Origin: Desulfurococcaceae archaeon AG1
Lineage (GTDB): Archaea; Thermoproteota; Thermoprotei_A; Sulfolobales; AG1
Assembly (NCBI GenBank): GCA_003116855.1
Contig: BEWT01000016.1
Coordinates: 211,675 to 275,674, forward strand
Direction of reading: 5' to 3'
DNA length: 64,000 nt
The translations under genes were made by a program, and so were the position numbers. The stretch's first letter is position 1. Each line of letters opens with the position of its first letter. This document shows positions 27,337 through 35,966 of the stretch, in pieces. The notes beneath the pieces are model-generated. The model did not search any database, was not told the DNA's origin, and saw only the letters and a list, made by a program, of their open reading frames with translations.

Positions 27337-28206
27337 TTGGTAGGTTTGGAACTATTAATTTTATCAACGATTCTCTTTTCATTTAGTATGGGTTATCATT
27401 ATGCTGGTGCTGTTGTTGGTTCTGCATATGGTGGGAGGGCTGTAGGGCTTAGGCTGGGTCTTGTGGTGTCCTCTGTGCTTGTTCTGATAGGAACTCTAGT
27501 TACACCGGTGTCTAGGACCTATAGTAATCTATACTCTGGGAGTTTTGATGGCTACTCCTCAATCCTATTGGGATCTTTTATAGCGACCTCCATAGCAACC
27601 TACTTTAAAATCCCCACATCGACTATACAAATATTCACCTTCTCAGCCCTAGCACCAGCGCTTGCTGGAGACGGGAGTCTGAGTATTGGGATCTTAGCAG
27701 TGCTTATGGTATCATGGGCTCTGGCGCCGATTCTCTCCTATACTGTAGCTCCATTTATCATGAGGATCACTCCTAGCAAGAAATGGCCCCTGTTATTGGT
27801 GATGGTCTTCTCAGCACTAGCCCTAGGTACTAATGATACAGGCATGGCTGCGTCTTTCCTAGGGGAGAAGGGGGTTTCTAGGCACTATGCAGCGATCATG
27901 GCTGGGATCTCAGCTTCTCTCGGGCTTGTGGTTTGGGGCTCTAGACTTGCCAGGTTTGTGGGAGACGAGCTAGGGATCCAGGGTGAAAGGAGATTCCTAG
28001 CGGCTCAGTCGACGAAGATAGCGATACTATTGATCCTCAATAGCTTTGGGCTTAATGCTTCGATGAATCAAACCCTCGTAGGGGCTTTAGCAGGTTTAGG
28101 GGCTCGGGGAAGGGCTATTAGAAATATACTTATAGGCTGGGCGTTGAGCCCGGTGCTTGGTTTAGCTTTATCAATGCTGGTATATATGCTACTCAATATA
28201 TATTAA
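27337..28206 (+). CDS. PiT-family-like permease with degenerate first repeat
   Basis: 289 residues, about ten hydrophobic segments. The second PiT repeat signature is kept as ALGTNDTGMAAS (near 170-180), and the late GLGARGRAIRNILIGWALSP resembles the PiT C-terminal motif. The first repeat, which usually reads GANDxANAxG, is GYHYAGAVVGSAYGG, losing the N-D pair thought to bind phosphate and cation. It is also shorter than typical phosphate permeases (330-420). The family is likely PHO-4/PiT; phosphate as substrate is doubtful. It starts TTG with GGGAG upstream. The neighbours give no hint. Confidence 0.7.
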   Translation: MVGLELLILSTILFSFSMGYHYAGAVVGSAYGGRAVGLRLGLVVSSVLVLIGTLVTPVSRTYSNLYSGSFDGYSSILLGSFIATSIATYFKIPTSTIQIFTFSALAPALAGDGSLSIGILAVLMVSWALAPILSYTVAPFIMRITPSKKWPLLLVMVFSALALGTNDTGMAASFLGEKGVSRHYAAIMAGISASLGLVVWGSRLARFVGDELGIQGERRFLAAQSTKIAILLILNSFGLNASMNQTLVGALAGLGARGRAIRNILIGWALSPVLGLALSMLVYMLLNIY

Positions 28207-28234
28207 CCAAAGGGCATTTCTATTGGTGCATATC

Positions 28235-28999
28235 ATGTATAGCTATGTTTCGGTTGAGGTTAGGGATAAGCTTGGCTGGATTTTTATGAACAGGCCTGAT
28301 AAATACAACGCGCTCAGCACAGCCATGATCGGTGAGATCATATCCTCAATAGATACGCTGGAGAGGAGTGAAGAGGCAAAGATCCTTGTGCTTAGTGGTC
28401 GTGGGAAGGCTTTCTCAGCAGGCATAGATCTTGGAGAGCTCTCGTCGGCAAGAAGCCCTGACGAGGCCGGAGCCCTATTCCAAGCCCTTGCAAGGCTTTT
28501 CAGAAGGCTTCTAATGGTTGAGAAACCCCTCATAATAGCTGTTAATGGAGACGCTTATGGCGGCGGCGCAGAGCTCCTCTGGGTGGGAGATGCTGTTGTT
28601 GTTTCTGAGAACGCGAGGATCTCTTGGGCTGAGGCTAGGTGGGGCTTGCTACCTCCTGTGCTCTCAACATTAGGGATCCTATCGATAGGTCCTGTGAAGG
28701 CATCCTATCTAGCGATGAGCTCAACAGTAATAACTGCTAGGGAGGCCCTTGAGCTCGGCTTAGCTACCCATATAGCTCCTCAGGAGAAGCTTGAGGAGAC
28801 TGTTATCAGCATTGCAAGATCCTTTATGGATAACTCGCCCCAGGCTCTGAGAGCCATAAAGAAGATCAAGAGGAGCGTCCTATTAACACACCTAGTAGAG
28901 CTAGGAGTATCGGAGCTTGAGAGACTCTCAAGAAGCGGAGAGGCATTAGAAGCAGCACAAGCATTTAGAGAGAAGAGGAAGCCTAGCTACCGGTGGTGA
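28235..28999 (+). CDS. Enoyl-CoA hydratase/isomerase family protein
   Basis: About 254 residues from ATG 28235, preferred over TTG 28223 because GGTG lies six bases upstream. The crotonase fold is shown by LSGRGKAFSAGIDLGEL (first oxyanion-hole strand) and NGDAYGGGAELLWVGDAVV (second), with the catalytic region WAEARWGLLPP. One usual hydratase glutamate position is within this last segment. It could act in beta-oxidation or another CoA pathway; the substrate is not predictable. It lies 28 bases after the PiT-like gene. Confidence 0.88.
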   Translation: MYSYVSVEVRDKLGWIFMNRPDKYNALSTAMIGEIISSIDTLERSEEAKILVLSGRGKAFSAGIDLGELSSARSPDEAGALFQALARLFRRLLMVEKPLIIAVNGDAYGGGAELLWVGDAVVVSENARISWAEARWGLLPPVLSTLGILSIGPVKASYLAMSSTVITAREALELGLATHIAPQEKLEETVISIARSFMDNSPQALRAIKKIKRSVLLTHLVELGVSELERLSRSGEALEAAQAFREKRKPSYRW

Positions 29000-29056
29000 T
29001 TGTCTGCAAATATTTGATAAAATATAAGCCTTCTCGAAATCTCTATTGGTGAAAGG

Positions 29057-29130
29057 GCCGCGGTAGCTCAGCCTGGTAGAGCGCTGCCCTGGTAAGGCAG
29101 AGGTCCCGGGTTCGAATCCCGGCCGCGGCT
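29057..29130 (+). tRNA. tRNA-Thr (GGU)
   Basis: 74 bases, no intron and no encoded CCA. Acceptor GCCGCGG pairs with CCGCGGC, anticodon stem CTGCC/GGCAG holds the loop CTGGTAA with anticodon GGT, T arm CCGGG-TTCGAAT-CCCGG. The discriminator is T, as in archaeal tRNA-Thr. A box A-like AAATATAAGCC lies about 35 bases upstream. Confidence 0.95.
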
Positions 29131-29277
29131 CTTATTACCTGGATCCCCACAGATCATTGATCCGTTTATTTCCCTATTATGCATCATACACGGCTAACCT
29201 TGTTATCTGAGCAATATAGCCATATCCCATGATCCTCTAATATTTGCTCCCTATCAACTGTTATTACGGCGATTCTA

Positions 29278-30486
29278 TTGAGGGTAGGGATTGTTGGTGG
29301 CGGTATTGTAGGGCTCTTTACGTCATACTATCTCCTCAGGAGAGGTGTTAATGTTACGATTATCGACACGGATCCTGCTGGTGGAAGGGCTTCCGAGAAC
29401 AACGCTGGCTTTATCGTATCAACAGCTTCCAAGCCCAGGTTATCATTATCACTGCTAGCTAGAGCAGTGCTTGGTTTCCAGGCCCCGGTGAGGGTCTCTC
29501 TAGCCAGGCTTGTTAGGAATGCTCGGTGGTTTTTGAAAGTATCGAGATCCTATGGCTATGGTGATGATATTATTGCCAAAATAGCTAGGCGGAGTCTGGA
29601 TCTCTATATAGAGTTTCTCTCAAGCGAGGGCATCGATGTTGATCTTGTTAGAGGTGTTATCTCGGCTTTCAAGAAATGGGAAGATGCTGTTATGCTTGCT
29701 AAAAGTATTGGGGGTAGGGTACTTGATGAGAGGGATCTCAGGGATCATGGCTATATAGGGCTTGGCGGGGGTGTCTATGTAGAGGAGGATCTATCGATAA
29801 ACCCCTTGAAGCTCTATTGGGGTCTTAGGAAAAGGGTCGAGGATCTCGGTGCCAGGGTTGTTATCGACGAGGTTCGGAGAATCAGGGTTGATGAAAAAGG
29901 GGTTGTTGTTATAGTGGGTAAGGGTTCCACAGAGCATGATTATATAGTTATATCAGCTGGGAGTAGGTGTGGTGAGATATGTAGAAGCATAGGTTATAAC
30001 CCTATGGTGGAGCCTGCCAGGGGAATTGTAATCCTCCATAGAACCAAAAGAGCGGGGCTTATATCATCCCCAGCTCTTCTAGAGGACTACGGTGTTGCTG
30101 TAGCACAACACGGATCCGAGCTCCTGAGGGTGACAGGCTTCTTCGAGCTTATAGGCCATAGGGTTAAGATCGATAGAAGGCTGACTGGATGGCTTATTGG
30201 TATTGCTAGAAAGCATGTTAAAAACTACGGAGAGGCCGAGCCATATACTGTGAGAATGGGGTTCAGACCCTGCTCGGCAGATCTTTTACCAGTGATCGGT
30301 AGGATCCCTAGTTATAAGAATATATACATAGCTACTGGCCTATGTAGGCTTGGCATTACCATGGCTCCTATAGCAGGTAAGATAGTATCCTCAATGATAC
30401 TTGGTGAGAGTCCACCTATGGATCAGGAGATCCTTAGTGCTATCTCCCCAGCCAGGTTTGGTGGAAGGAAGGTTCAGGCTTTATAG
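29278..30486 (+). CDS. FAD-dependent oxidoreductase of the D-amino-acid/glycine oxidase family
   Basis: 402 residues. The N-terminal dinucleotide-binding GxGxxG is visible as VGIVGGGIVGLFTSYYLLRRG, followed by the DAO-family pattern: an ENNAGFI flavin segment, a substrate domain with GYIGLGGGVYVEEDLSINP, a second FAD region with YIVISAGSRCG and the C-terminal YIATGLCRLGITMAPIAGKIV. Members oxidise amines such as D-amino acids, glycine or proline in the cytoplasm or at the membrane. The specific substrate is unknown. The start is TTG. Confidence 0.85.
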   Translation: MRVGIVGGGIVGLFTSYYLLRRGVNVTIIDTDPAGGRASENNAGFIVSTASKPRLSLSLLARAVLGFQAPVRVSLARLVRNARWFLKVSRSYGYGDDIIAKIARRSLDLYIEFLSSEGIDVDLVRGVISAFKKWEDAVMLAKSIGGRVLDERDLRDHGYIGLGGGVYVEEDLSINPLKLYWGLRKRVEDLGARVVIDEVRRIRVDEKGVVVIVGKGSTEHDYIVISAGSRCGEICRSIGYNPMVEPARGIVILHRTKRAGLISSPALLEDYGVAVAQHGSELLRVTGFFELIGHRVKIDRRLTGWLIGIARKHVKNYGEAEPYTVRMGFRPCSADLLPVIGRIPSYKNIYIATGLCRLGITMAPIAGKIVSSMILGESPPMDQEILSAISPARFGGRKVQAL

Positions 30487-30644
30487 CTTAGTAATGCTCT
30501 GTTATAAATCTAATCCCGATGACAGCTAGCCCCTGGATCTTTGTTGATGCTTTGTTCTCTTTTATACTCAGAATAAGCTGTTTAGAGGTATGTGTAGGAG
30601 TATTTTAAAGCCTATATGTGTAAAGCAATATATCCGGGCTTTTA

Positions 30645-31358
30645 TTGAGAAGCATATTAGTGAGGATCAAGAGTGGTAGGTCTGAAGGGCTCTTAGGGCT
30701 CTATGGAAGGATAGTTGATGGATCTACGCCTGATGATACGATCAAAAACTCTCTTACCTTCGAGAGGATCGATCCTACAGTGAATTTCGTATGGATAGAC
30801 GACCCAGCCCCAGGGATACCTCTAAACTCGTTTGCAGCTGTGTGGGAGGGGTATGTGGAGATCCCGCGGGCAGGTAGATATCTCTTCTTTCTAGAGGCTG
30901 ATGATGGTGCTAGGCTCTATATAGATGGCAGTATTATAATAGATCTCTGGAGTAACCGGGATCCGAGAAGGGTCTTTTCAGACTGGCTAGAGCTTTCCGA
31001 AGGCCCCCATAAGGTGAGGATTGAGTATTATAACGAGGGATCTTTTGGCAAGATAGGGTTTGGCTGGAGCTGGGAAAAGGGTTACTATGAGATCATACCT
31101 TCTCGCTATCTCTACACACTGCCAAGCAGGTCTATCATAGTAACTGGAATACCTAAGACTTATAAGGTGATCCTCATAGCGGAGGGTGAGACTAGAGAAG
31201 CGATCTTCAAAGGGGGGTTAGCTCTAATACCCCTAGGATCTAGGGAGAAGCCCATTGAGGGTATTATAAAGGTTTTTGACGAGGATAATAACCCGCTATA
31301 TATAAGTCCATATATCGAGATACTACCTGGGGACGTCTTCAGCCTCGAGATGATGTAG
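30645..31358 (+). CDS. PA14-domain protein, apparently not exported
   Basis: 237 residues. Residues about 15-160 form a PA14 beta-barrel: LLGLYGRI start, FAAVWEGYVEIPRAGRYLFFLEADDGARLYIDGSIIIDLW, then EGPHKVRIEYYNEG and GFGWSWE. PA14 domains bind carbohydrate in many adhesins and glycosidases. The C-terminal about 75 residues are beta-rich and unrecognised. No signal peptide or membrane helix is visible from the TTG start, which is unusual; no upstream in-frame signal was found. Confidence 0.72.
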   Translation: MRSILVRIKSGRSEGLLGLYGRIVDGSTPDDTIKNSLTFERIDPTVNFVWIDDPAPGIPLNSFAAVWEGYVEIPRAGRYLFFLEADDGARLYIDGSIIIDLWSNRDPRRVFSDWLELSEGPHKVRIEYYNEGSFGKIGFGWSWEKGYYEIIPSRYLYTLPSRSIIVTGIPKTYKVILIAEGETREAIFKGGLALIPLGSREKPIEGIIKVFDEDNNPLYISPYIEILPGDVFSLEMM

Positions 31359-31380
31359 CTTAGCTATGTTAATAATTATG

Positions 31381-32271
31381 CTAGCTGATAGCCCATACAA
31401 GGAATGCCAGCGTTCCTAGGAGGAGGGATGCTTTAGAAACACTTCTCGAGATCGATGCTCTCTTAACAGCTATACCCATGTCCCGCGAGACTGGTATGCT
31501 TGCTACCGATGCGAGGAAAATGATTATGGATGTTATTGAGAGGGCTAGGTATCCAACAGACCACCTATAGATCAGTGGAAGAGCAACTATAGCTAGTAGA
31601 AACACTAGCAGGGCTATGGTTATTAGGGATGCATAGACATAGCCTCTGGTTACTGCAAGCGTTCTAACTCCTTGCTCTCTATCACCGCTAATATCCTCTA
31701 TACCCTTAACAATCTCCCTCGATAGGCTCATTATGAATGCGAAGAGCCAGGGGATGAGGGCTAGGCCTAGGGATTTGGGGTCTATATTGCTCTGCACACT
31801 AGCATAGGATATGCTCCCATAGAGTATGGAGTTAGCGCTCAGCATAGATACAGCTATGTTTCCAACAAGACCTAGTCTCTTTAATCTCCAGCTATAAAGA
31901 TAGGTTAACAATGTATTGGCAGCCACGAATAGCCCGACAAAGATTCCTAGGAGTGGGAATGAGATGAGAACCCCTAGGGCGAAGAGAGCGATAGAGATGG
32001 TGAGAGCAGCTCTAGGAGTTATATCTCCTCTAACTAGCGGGCGCCAGGGCTTGCTCCTCCTATCGATCTCTATATCGTAGTAGTCATTCACAATATACCC
32101 ACCAGCGGCAACTGCGAGGGCTGGTATTGAGATCAGGAGAACTGTATATAGATCCCGGGTCGCATTTGGATCTATCACAGCAGCGCCTACAAGCACTCCG
32201 AGGAATGTTATGAAAACGTTATGGGGTCTTGAGAGCTTTATAACGGAGATCAGGGTTTTTGAGGGGTTCAA
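31381..32271 (-). CDS. UbiA-family prenyltransferase, probable digeranylgeranylglyceryl phosphate synthase
   Basis: 296 residues with about nine membrane helices. The first Asp-rich motif NDYYDIEIDR is at 62-71 and the second appears as SREIVKGIEDISGDREQG. The sequence resembles archaeal DGGGP synthases, which add the second geranylgeranyl chain to make archaeal membrane lipids; a role in quinone or other prenylation is the alternative. It converges on the PA14 gene with a 22-base gap. Confidence 0.85.
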   Translation of the reverse strand: MNPSKTLISVIKLSRPHNVFITFLGVLVGAAVIDPNATRDLYTVLLISIPALAVAAGGYIVNDYYDIEIDRRSKPWRPLVRGDITPRAALTISIALFALGVLISFPLLGIFVGLFVAANTLLTYLYSWRLKRLGLVGNIAVSMLSANSILYGSISYASVQSNIDPKSLGLALIPWLFAFIMSLSREIVKGIEDISGDREQGVRTLAVTRGYVYASLITIALLVFLLAIVALPLIYRWSVGYLALSITSIIIFLASVASIPVSRDMGIAVKRASISRSVSKASLLLGTLAFLVWAIS

Positions 32272-32352
32272 CTGTTCTCTCCACCGATGTTGAGTGTTAA
32301 TCTATAAAACTTTTCATTATGGATACTTTTAGCAATGTCTTGTCTATCAGCT

Positions 32353-33153
32353 TCATAGCCTTGGGCTCGGCTCTTCTGTGTAGTAATCCTCACCCCCAGC
32401 TAGGATCCTCTGTATCGTAGCATATAGGTTGTCGAAACCCCTCCAGGTTATCGCTGAGACTGGTATGGCGTCTATGTTTTGGAGTGCTGTGTCTACTATG
32501 CCAAGCACTATCTCCTCCTCATAGCTTGATAACCCCTCCTTCCTAGCACTCTCGATCAATAGGTAGGGATCCTCTATCCATGATAGGACGTTTGATAAAA
32601 CATCCTCGGGGTATAGATCTATTTTGGTTAGCACAAGAATCTGTGGCTTCCTTATCCTAAGCCATGTTGATAGGAAGAGGAGGAGTGTTGATGCAAAGGA
32701 CGAGGCCCTGCTAGCCATAAACATATCTACTAGGAAGAGTACTAGCGAGCCCGAGCCCTCGCTCAACTTATCAACGATCAAGGGGCCTGCTGGTCTGAAA
32801 GCAAAGATCTCCATCTGGCCAGGCGTATCGACTAGATAGTAGTTAGCCCTTCTCTCCTCGATCATATCCTTTATAGCGTCTATATAGCCTATCGACATAT
32901 CTATAGATGCTATCAAAGCCCCGTTAGGCCCGAGGTTATATTTATACATAACATCCCTCGCATTAACAAACCTCCTCAGATCAATATCAGGCGTGTATGG
33001 GAGACTCTCAGCAGCAGGATCCATGTTAACTATAGAAACATCAAGCTGGTTAGAAACCATCCACTCGCCAAAACCACTAGCCAGGGTAGTCTTACCCGAA
33101 CCAGCCGGTCCCAGTATGAAGATGAAGTAAGGCACCCACCAGCCCCAAAACAT
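32353..33153 (-). CDS. GPN-loop GTPase (XAB1/GPN family)
   Basis: 266 residues. P-loop GPAGSGKTT at 15-23, VNMDPAAE at 42-49, the defining Gly-Pro-Asn motif at 75-77 within LGPNGAL, DTPGQMEIF and the LTKIDLY guanine motif are all present. GPN GTPases dimerise and act in assembly of RNA polymerase in eukaryotes; archaea have one or two. The N terminus is uncertain: GTG about six codons in (near 33135) would begin directly before the first strand. Confidence 0.93.
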   Translation of the reverse strand: MFWGWWVPYFIFILGPAGSGKTTLASGFGEWMVSNQLDVSIVNMDPAAESLPYTPDIDLRRFVNARDVMYKYNLGPNGALIASIDMSIGYIDAIKDMIEERRANYYLVDTPGQMEIFAFRPAGPLIVDKLSEGSGSLVLFLVDMFMASRASSFASTLLLFLSTWLRIRKPQILVLTKIDLYPEDVLSNVLSWIEDPYLLIESARKEGLSSYEEEIVLGIVDTALQNIDAIPVSAITWRGFDNLYATIQRILAGGEDYYTEEPSPRL

Positions 33154-33298
33154 TATACCGAGTAAGATTTAAAGCTACATAGCCCATGGTACCTTTATAG
33201 TATAAGATGCGTATCCTTCACAAGATATATAAACCCAACCCATATTGCAAACCACCTCGCATGTTGCATGTGTAAACATCAAGCCGCGCGTATAGATT

Positions 33299-33308
33299 GT
33301 TTATAAAC
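33299..33308 (+). promoter_or_regulatory. Box A promoter of the TasA/SipW-like operon
   Basis: GTTTATAAAC, itself palindromic, lies about 70 bases upstream of ATG 33374. It implies a leader of about 45 bases. Confidence 0.5.
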
Positions 33309-33373
33309 AACCCCCATGGATGTATGAAAAACCGTATCTTCAATCCGAGCTAATCCATGGTGAAGGTGAGCAT

Positions 33374-33940
33374 ATGAGCTGGGAAAGAGAGAAAAGACTG
33401 TTACAAGCAGCAGCAATGCTGATAATGCTGACGGTGATAGGCTCTGCAGTCGCCATGTGGAGTGATAGCCTAAAGGTGATGGTGACAGTAAACACAGGGG
33501 ACGTTGATGTCGAGTTCAGCCCGCCATCCACAAGCGATACTGGTATAGATCCTGGGTATGATAAAGATGTGGGTGCGTGTTACGCAAACCTAGTAGAGAT
33601 CGAGAATGAAGATGAGGGTAATCCAACAGGCAATAATGATCTAGATCTGAATATAACGATAGTGAATGGATACCCAAGCTATAACTGCACAGTGACCTTC
33701 GATGTGACAAATGTTGGGACAATACCGGTTAAGGGACCACATATAACTATAGTTAGCAATAACCTTGGAAATGCCGTGAGCTGGACTCATAACATGACAG
33801 AGATCCAGATAGATCCTGGACAGAGCGTGTGGTTCTGGATAAGCTTCCATATCGAGCAGGCAGCTTCTGAGAACGCTGTATACACGTTACAGTTGAAGCT
33901 GATGTTCCACCAGTGGAATGAAGAGCCAGCAGGAGGATAA
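33374..33940 (+). CDS. SipW/TasA-type exported fibre-like protein 1
   Basis: 188 residues from ATG 33374, chosen over ATG 33320 because GGTGAG precedes it and the leader then has normal size. Basic start, hydrophobic segment (about 9-24), SAVA (24-27) then MWSD and VNTGDVDVEF: the TasA/camelysin leader and first mature strand. The mature part is a beta-sandwich-like domain with NNDLDLNITIVN, PSYNCTV, GTIPVKG and a late TEIQIDPGQ, sequons NIT, NCT and NMT, and an HxWNEEP end. It shares this whole pattern with the next gene. By analogy it is a subunit of a donor-strand fibre or pilus outside the cell. Confidence 0.78.
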   Translation: MSWEREKRLLQAAAMLIMLTVIGSAVAMWSDSLKVMVTVNTGDVDVEFSPPSTSDTGIDPGYDKDVGACYANLVEIENEDEGNPTGNNDLDLNITIVNGYPSYNCTVTFDVTNVGTIPVKGPHITIVSNNLGNAVSWTHNMTEIQIDPGQSVWFWISFHIEQAASENAVYTLQLKLMFHQWNEEPAGG

Positions 33941-33972
33941 GGCAGCGAGGCAGCTGAAGAAGGGGGATCATA

Positions 33973-34659
33973 ATGCTAAACATGTTGAAGCCAAGGACTT
34001 CGGGCATGAGAGGGCTGATAAGTGTACTCCTAGCCATATCCATGCTAGGGATCATAGCTACTGCTGTGGCTATGTGGAGTGATAGCCTAAAGCTACAGTC
34101 AACTATAAGGACAGGGGATGTTGATATAAGGTTCGGCGGGTCGCCCGTAACAGCTGATAACGAGCCTTTCTTACCAGAGCCAAAGGATATTGGTAAGTGT
34201 CTCGCCGAGCTCAAGGAGATTCAGGATGAGGAAGAAGTGGTGAGAGATAACTACCCCCAGTGGGGTAGCAATGCCGGTAACAACGATCTCGAGTTGAACA
34301 TAACGTTAGTGAATGTATATCCTAGCTACCAGTGTAAAGTAAACAATGTATTTGTGGAGAACTCAGGCACGGTGCCAGTGAAGATCCTGGTGAAGTTCGT
34401 GCTGCCTCCTAATGCTGTATGCACTTTACACCTAGACCCAATATTCGGTCCGGTATATGACTGCGATATGGACGGAGATGGAGATCTAGATCTCAATATA
34501 TGGGGCAGCTTCGTGACAACCAATGGCACACAGATAGATCCTGGCCACTTTAAGACCTTTACTGTTGAGATGCACGTGAAGCAAGGAGCACCTGAGAATG
34601 CTACGTTCAGCCTCGAGTTACTATTAATAGGTATACAGTGGAACGAATTCCCCTCGTGA
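33973..34659 (+). CDS. SipW/TasA-type exported fibre-like protein 2
   Basis: 228 residues, paralogue of the preceding protein. Leader: basic start, hydrophobic segment (about 14-30), TAVA (30-33), MWSD and IRTGDVDIRF. Shared body pattern: GNNDLELNITLVN, YPSYQCKV, GTVPVKI, TQIDPG and WNEFPS. It has about 40 extra residues, including an aspartate-rich loop DCDMDGDGDLD (163-173) that resembles a calcium-binding loop. GGGGGAT precedes the ATG. It lies 32 bases after gene 1 and 10 bases before the signal peptidase gene. Confidence 0.78.
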   Translation: MLNMLKPRTSGMRGLISVLLAISMLGIIATAVAMWSDSLKLQSTIRTGDVDIRFGGSPVTADNEPFLPEPKDIGKCLAELKEIQDEEEVVRDNYPQWGSNAGNNDLELNITLVNVYPSYQCKVNNVFVENSGTVPVKILVKFVLPPNAVCTLHLDPIFGPVYDCDMDGDGDLDLNIWGSFVTTNGTQIDPGHFKTFTVEMHVKQGAPENATFSLELLLIGIQWNEFPS

Positions 34660-34669
34660 GGGAGTAGGG

Positions 34670-35962
34670 TTGTATAGGAACAAAATATCTTTTTTTACCC
34701 TTCCTAGAGTTAAAAATAATGCTAGTTATCTATATGCTTTTATAGCCATAGCTCTCTTCCTAACTCCCAACCTTGTCTTCCTAGTCCCAAGTCTATATGG
34801 TGTGTATCTTACCTACCTGGTTTGGTGTGTGTTGGTGATCCTGTTCATACCCTTGGTGAGCCATAAGGGTCTTGGGGGTTTAGGTGTTAGGGATGTTGTG
34901 AACATAGGCTTTATCCTTATCATTCTCTTTATGTTGTTCGGTTTTCTCTTGGGCTTCTATTACAGGGGTTCCTCTCTCCAATCTCTCTTAATAGATCTCG
35001 CTCTACTGGTGATAAGGATCTCAGCTGCAGAGGTTGCAAGGACATGTATTATGGCTGTAACTTCTAAAAGATCCTTAAAACTTGTTATGGGAACTATTGT
35101 TGGATTTTTCTTCGGTTCCACGCTCTTTTCGACCAAGTTTACGAATCTATTTACACCATACGGGGGTCTCTTCAGTAATATATCGAGCTCTATCCCCCAG
35201 GTGATCTATAACATCCTGATCTCGGAGATACATATTCTTGGCGGTCTATACCCAGCACTGGCTTTTAGGTTTATTGTTGATGGTTATTGGAGGATCTCCC
35301 CATATATTCCTAATATATCCTCCTTTGGTGCTATTTCTCCTGTCATCCTTTCTTTAATATATTTGTTCGCATTGATCCTCATACCGGGCTATGATAGTAT
35401 TAAGGGATCCTCTGAGGCTATTTTTAAGAGATCTGCTAGGAGGATCGCATCTATAGCTATCGATATCATGATCTTTGCAATAATTATCCTCGTATCCTAC
35501 TCTCTATATGCAAAAATAGTCCCCCTCGTTGTTATAAGCGGTAGCATGGAGACCACAATAAACATGGGTGATATAGCGCTTGTGATGAAGATCAGAAACC
35601 CCTCGGAGGTTAAGGTAGGAGATATAATTGCATTCTGGAATGAAAATCAAATAGTGATCCACAGGGTAGTTGATATAACAGAGAATGGATTTATAACAAA
35701 GGGCGATGCAGTCCCATCACCCGATCCATTTATAGTTGAAAGTAACGCTATTATTGGCAAGGTCATAGGATCTATCCCAAAGATAGGCTGGATCACGATA
35801 ATAATGAGATCTACTCCCGAGGGTTTGAGAAACATAGCGTTCCATATATATAGCGGTATATATAGTTACTATCCATTATTGCTGAGCGTCGCAATAACAG
35901 TGACATTAATAATAATTATAACCCACAAGTTGAATATAAGCTTTAATAGAAAATCTTGGTGA
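34670..35962 (+). CDS. Large polytopic SipW/Sec11-type signal peptidase I
   Basis: 430 residues. The C-terminal third is an S26B signal peptidase: SGSMETTINMGD with catalytic Ser292, IVIHRVV with His331 in place of the bacterial lysine, and KGDAVPSPD with Asp346/Asp352. This Ser-His-Asp type is shared by Sec11, archaeal peptidases and Bacillus SipW. One helix (about 260-283) precedes it and one follows (about 400-418). The first about 240 residues add roughly six to eight membrane helices of unknown function, not present in housekeeping archaeal peptidases. It presumably cleaves the two upstream AVA/MWSD leaders. TTG start with GGGAG upstream. Confidence 0.85.
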   Translation: MYRNKISFFTLPRVKNNASYLYAFIAIALFLTPNLVFLVPSLYGVYLTYLVWCVLVILFIPLVSHKGLGGLGVRDVVNIGFILIILFMLFGFLLGFYYRGSSLQSLLIDLALLVIRISAAEVARTCIMAVTSKRSLKLVMGTIVGFFFGSTLFSTKFTNLFTPYGGLFSNISSSIPQVIYNILISEIHILGGLYPALAFRFIVDGYWRISPYIPNISSFGAISPVILSLIYLFALILIPGYDSIKGSSEAIFKRSARRIASIAIDIMIFAIIILVSYSLYAKIVPLVVISGSMETTINMGDIALVMKIRNPSEVKVGDIIAFWNENQIVIHRVVDITENGFITKGDAVPSPDPFIVESNAIIGKVIGSIPKIGWITIIMRSTPEGLRNIAFHIYSGIYSYYPLLLSVAITVTLIIIITHKLNISFNRKSW

Positions 35963-35966
35963 GACC

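Noticed and set aside
33320..33373. Upstream ATG for TasA-like protein 1
   Set aside because: It would add 18 residues before the leader and lies close to the expected transcription start; ATG 33374 has GGTGAG and fits the paralogue.
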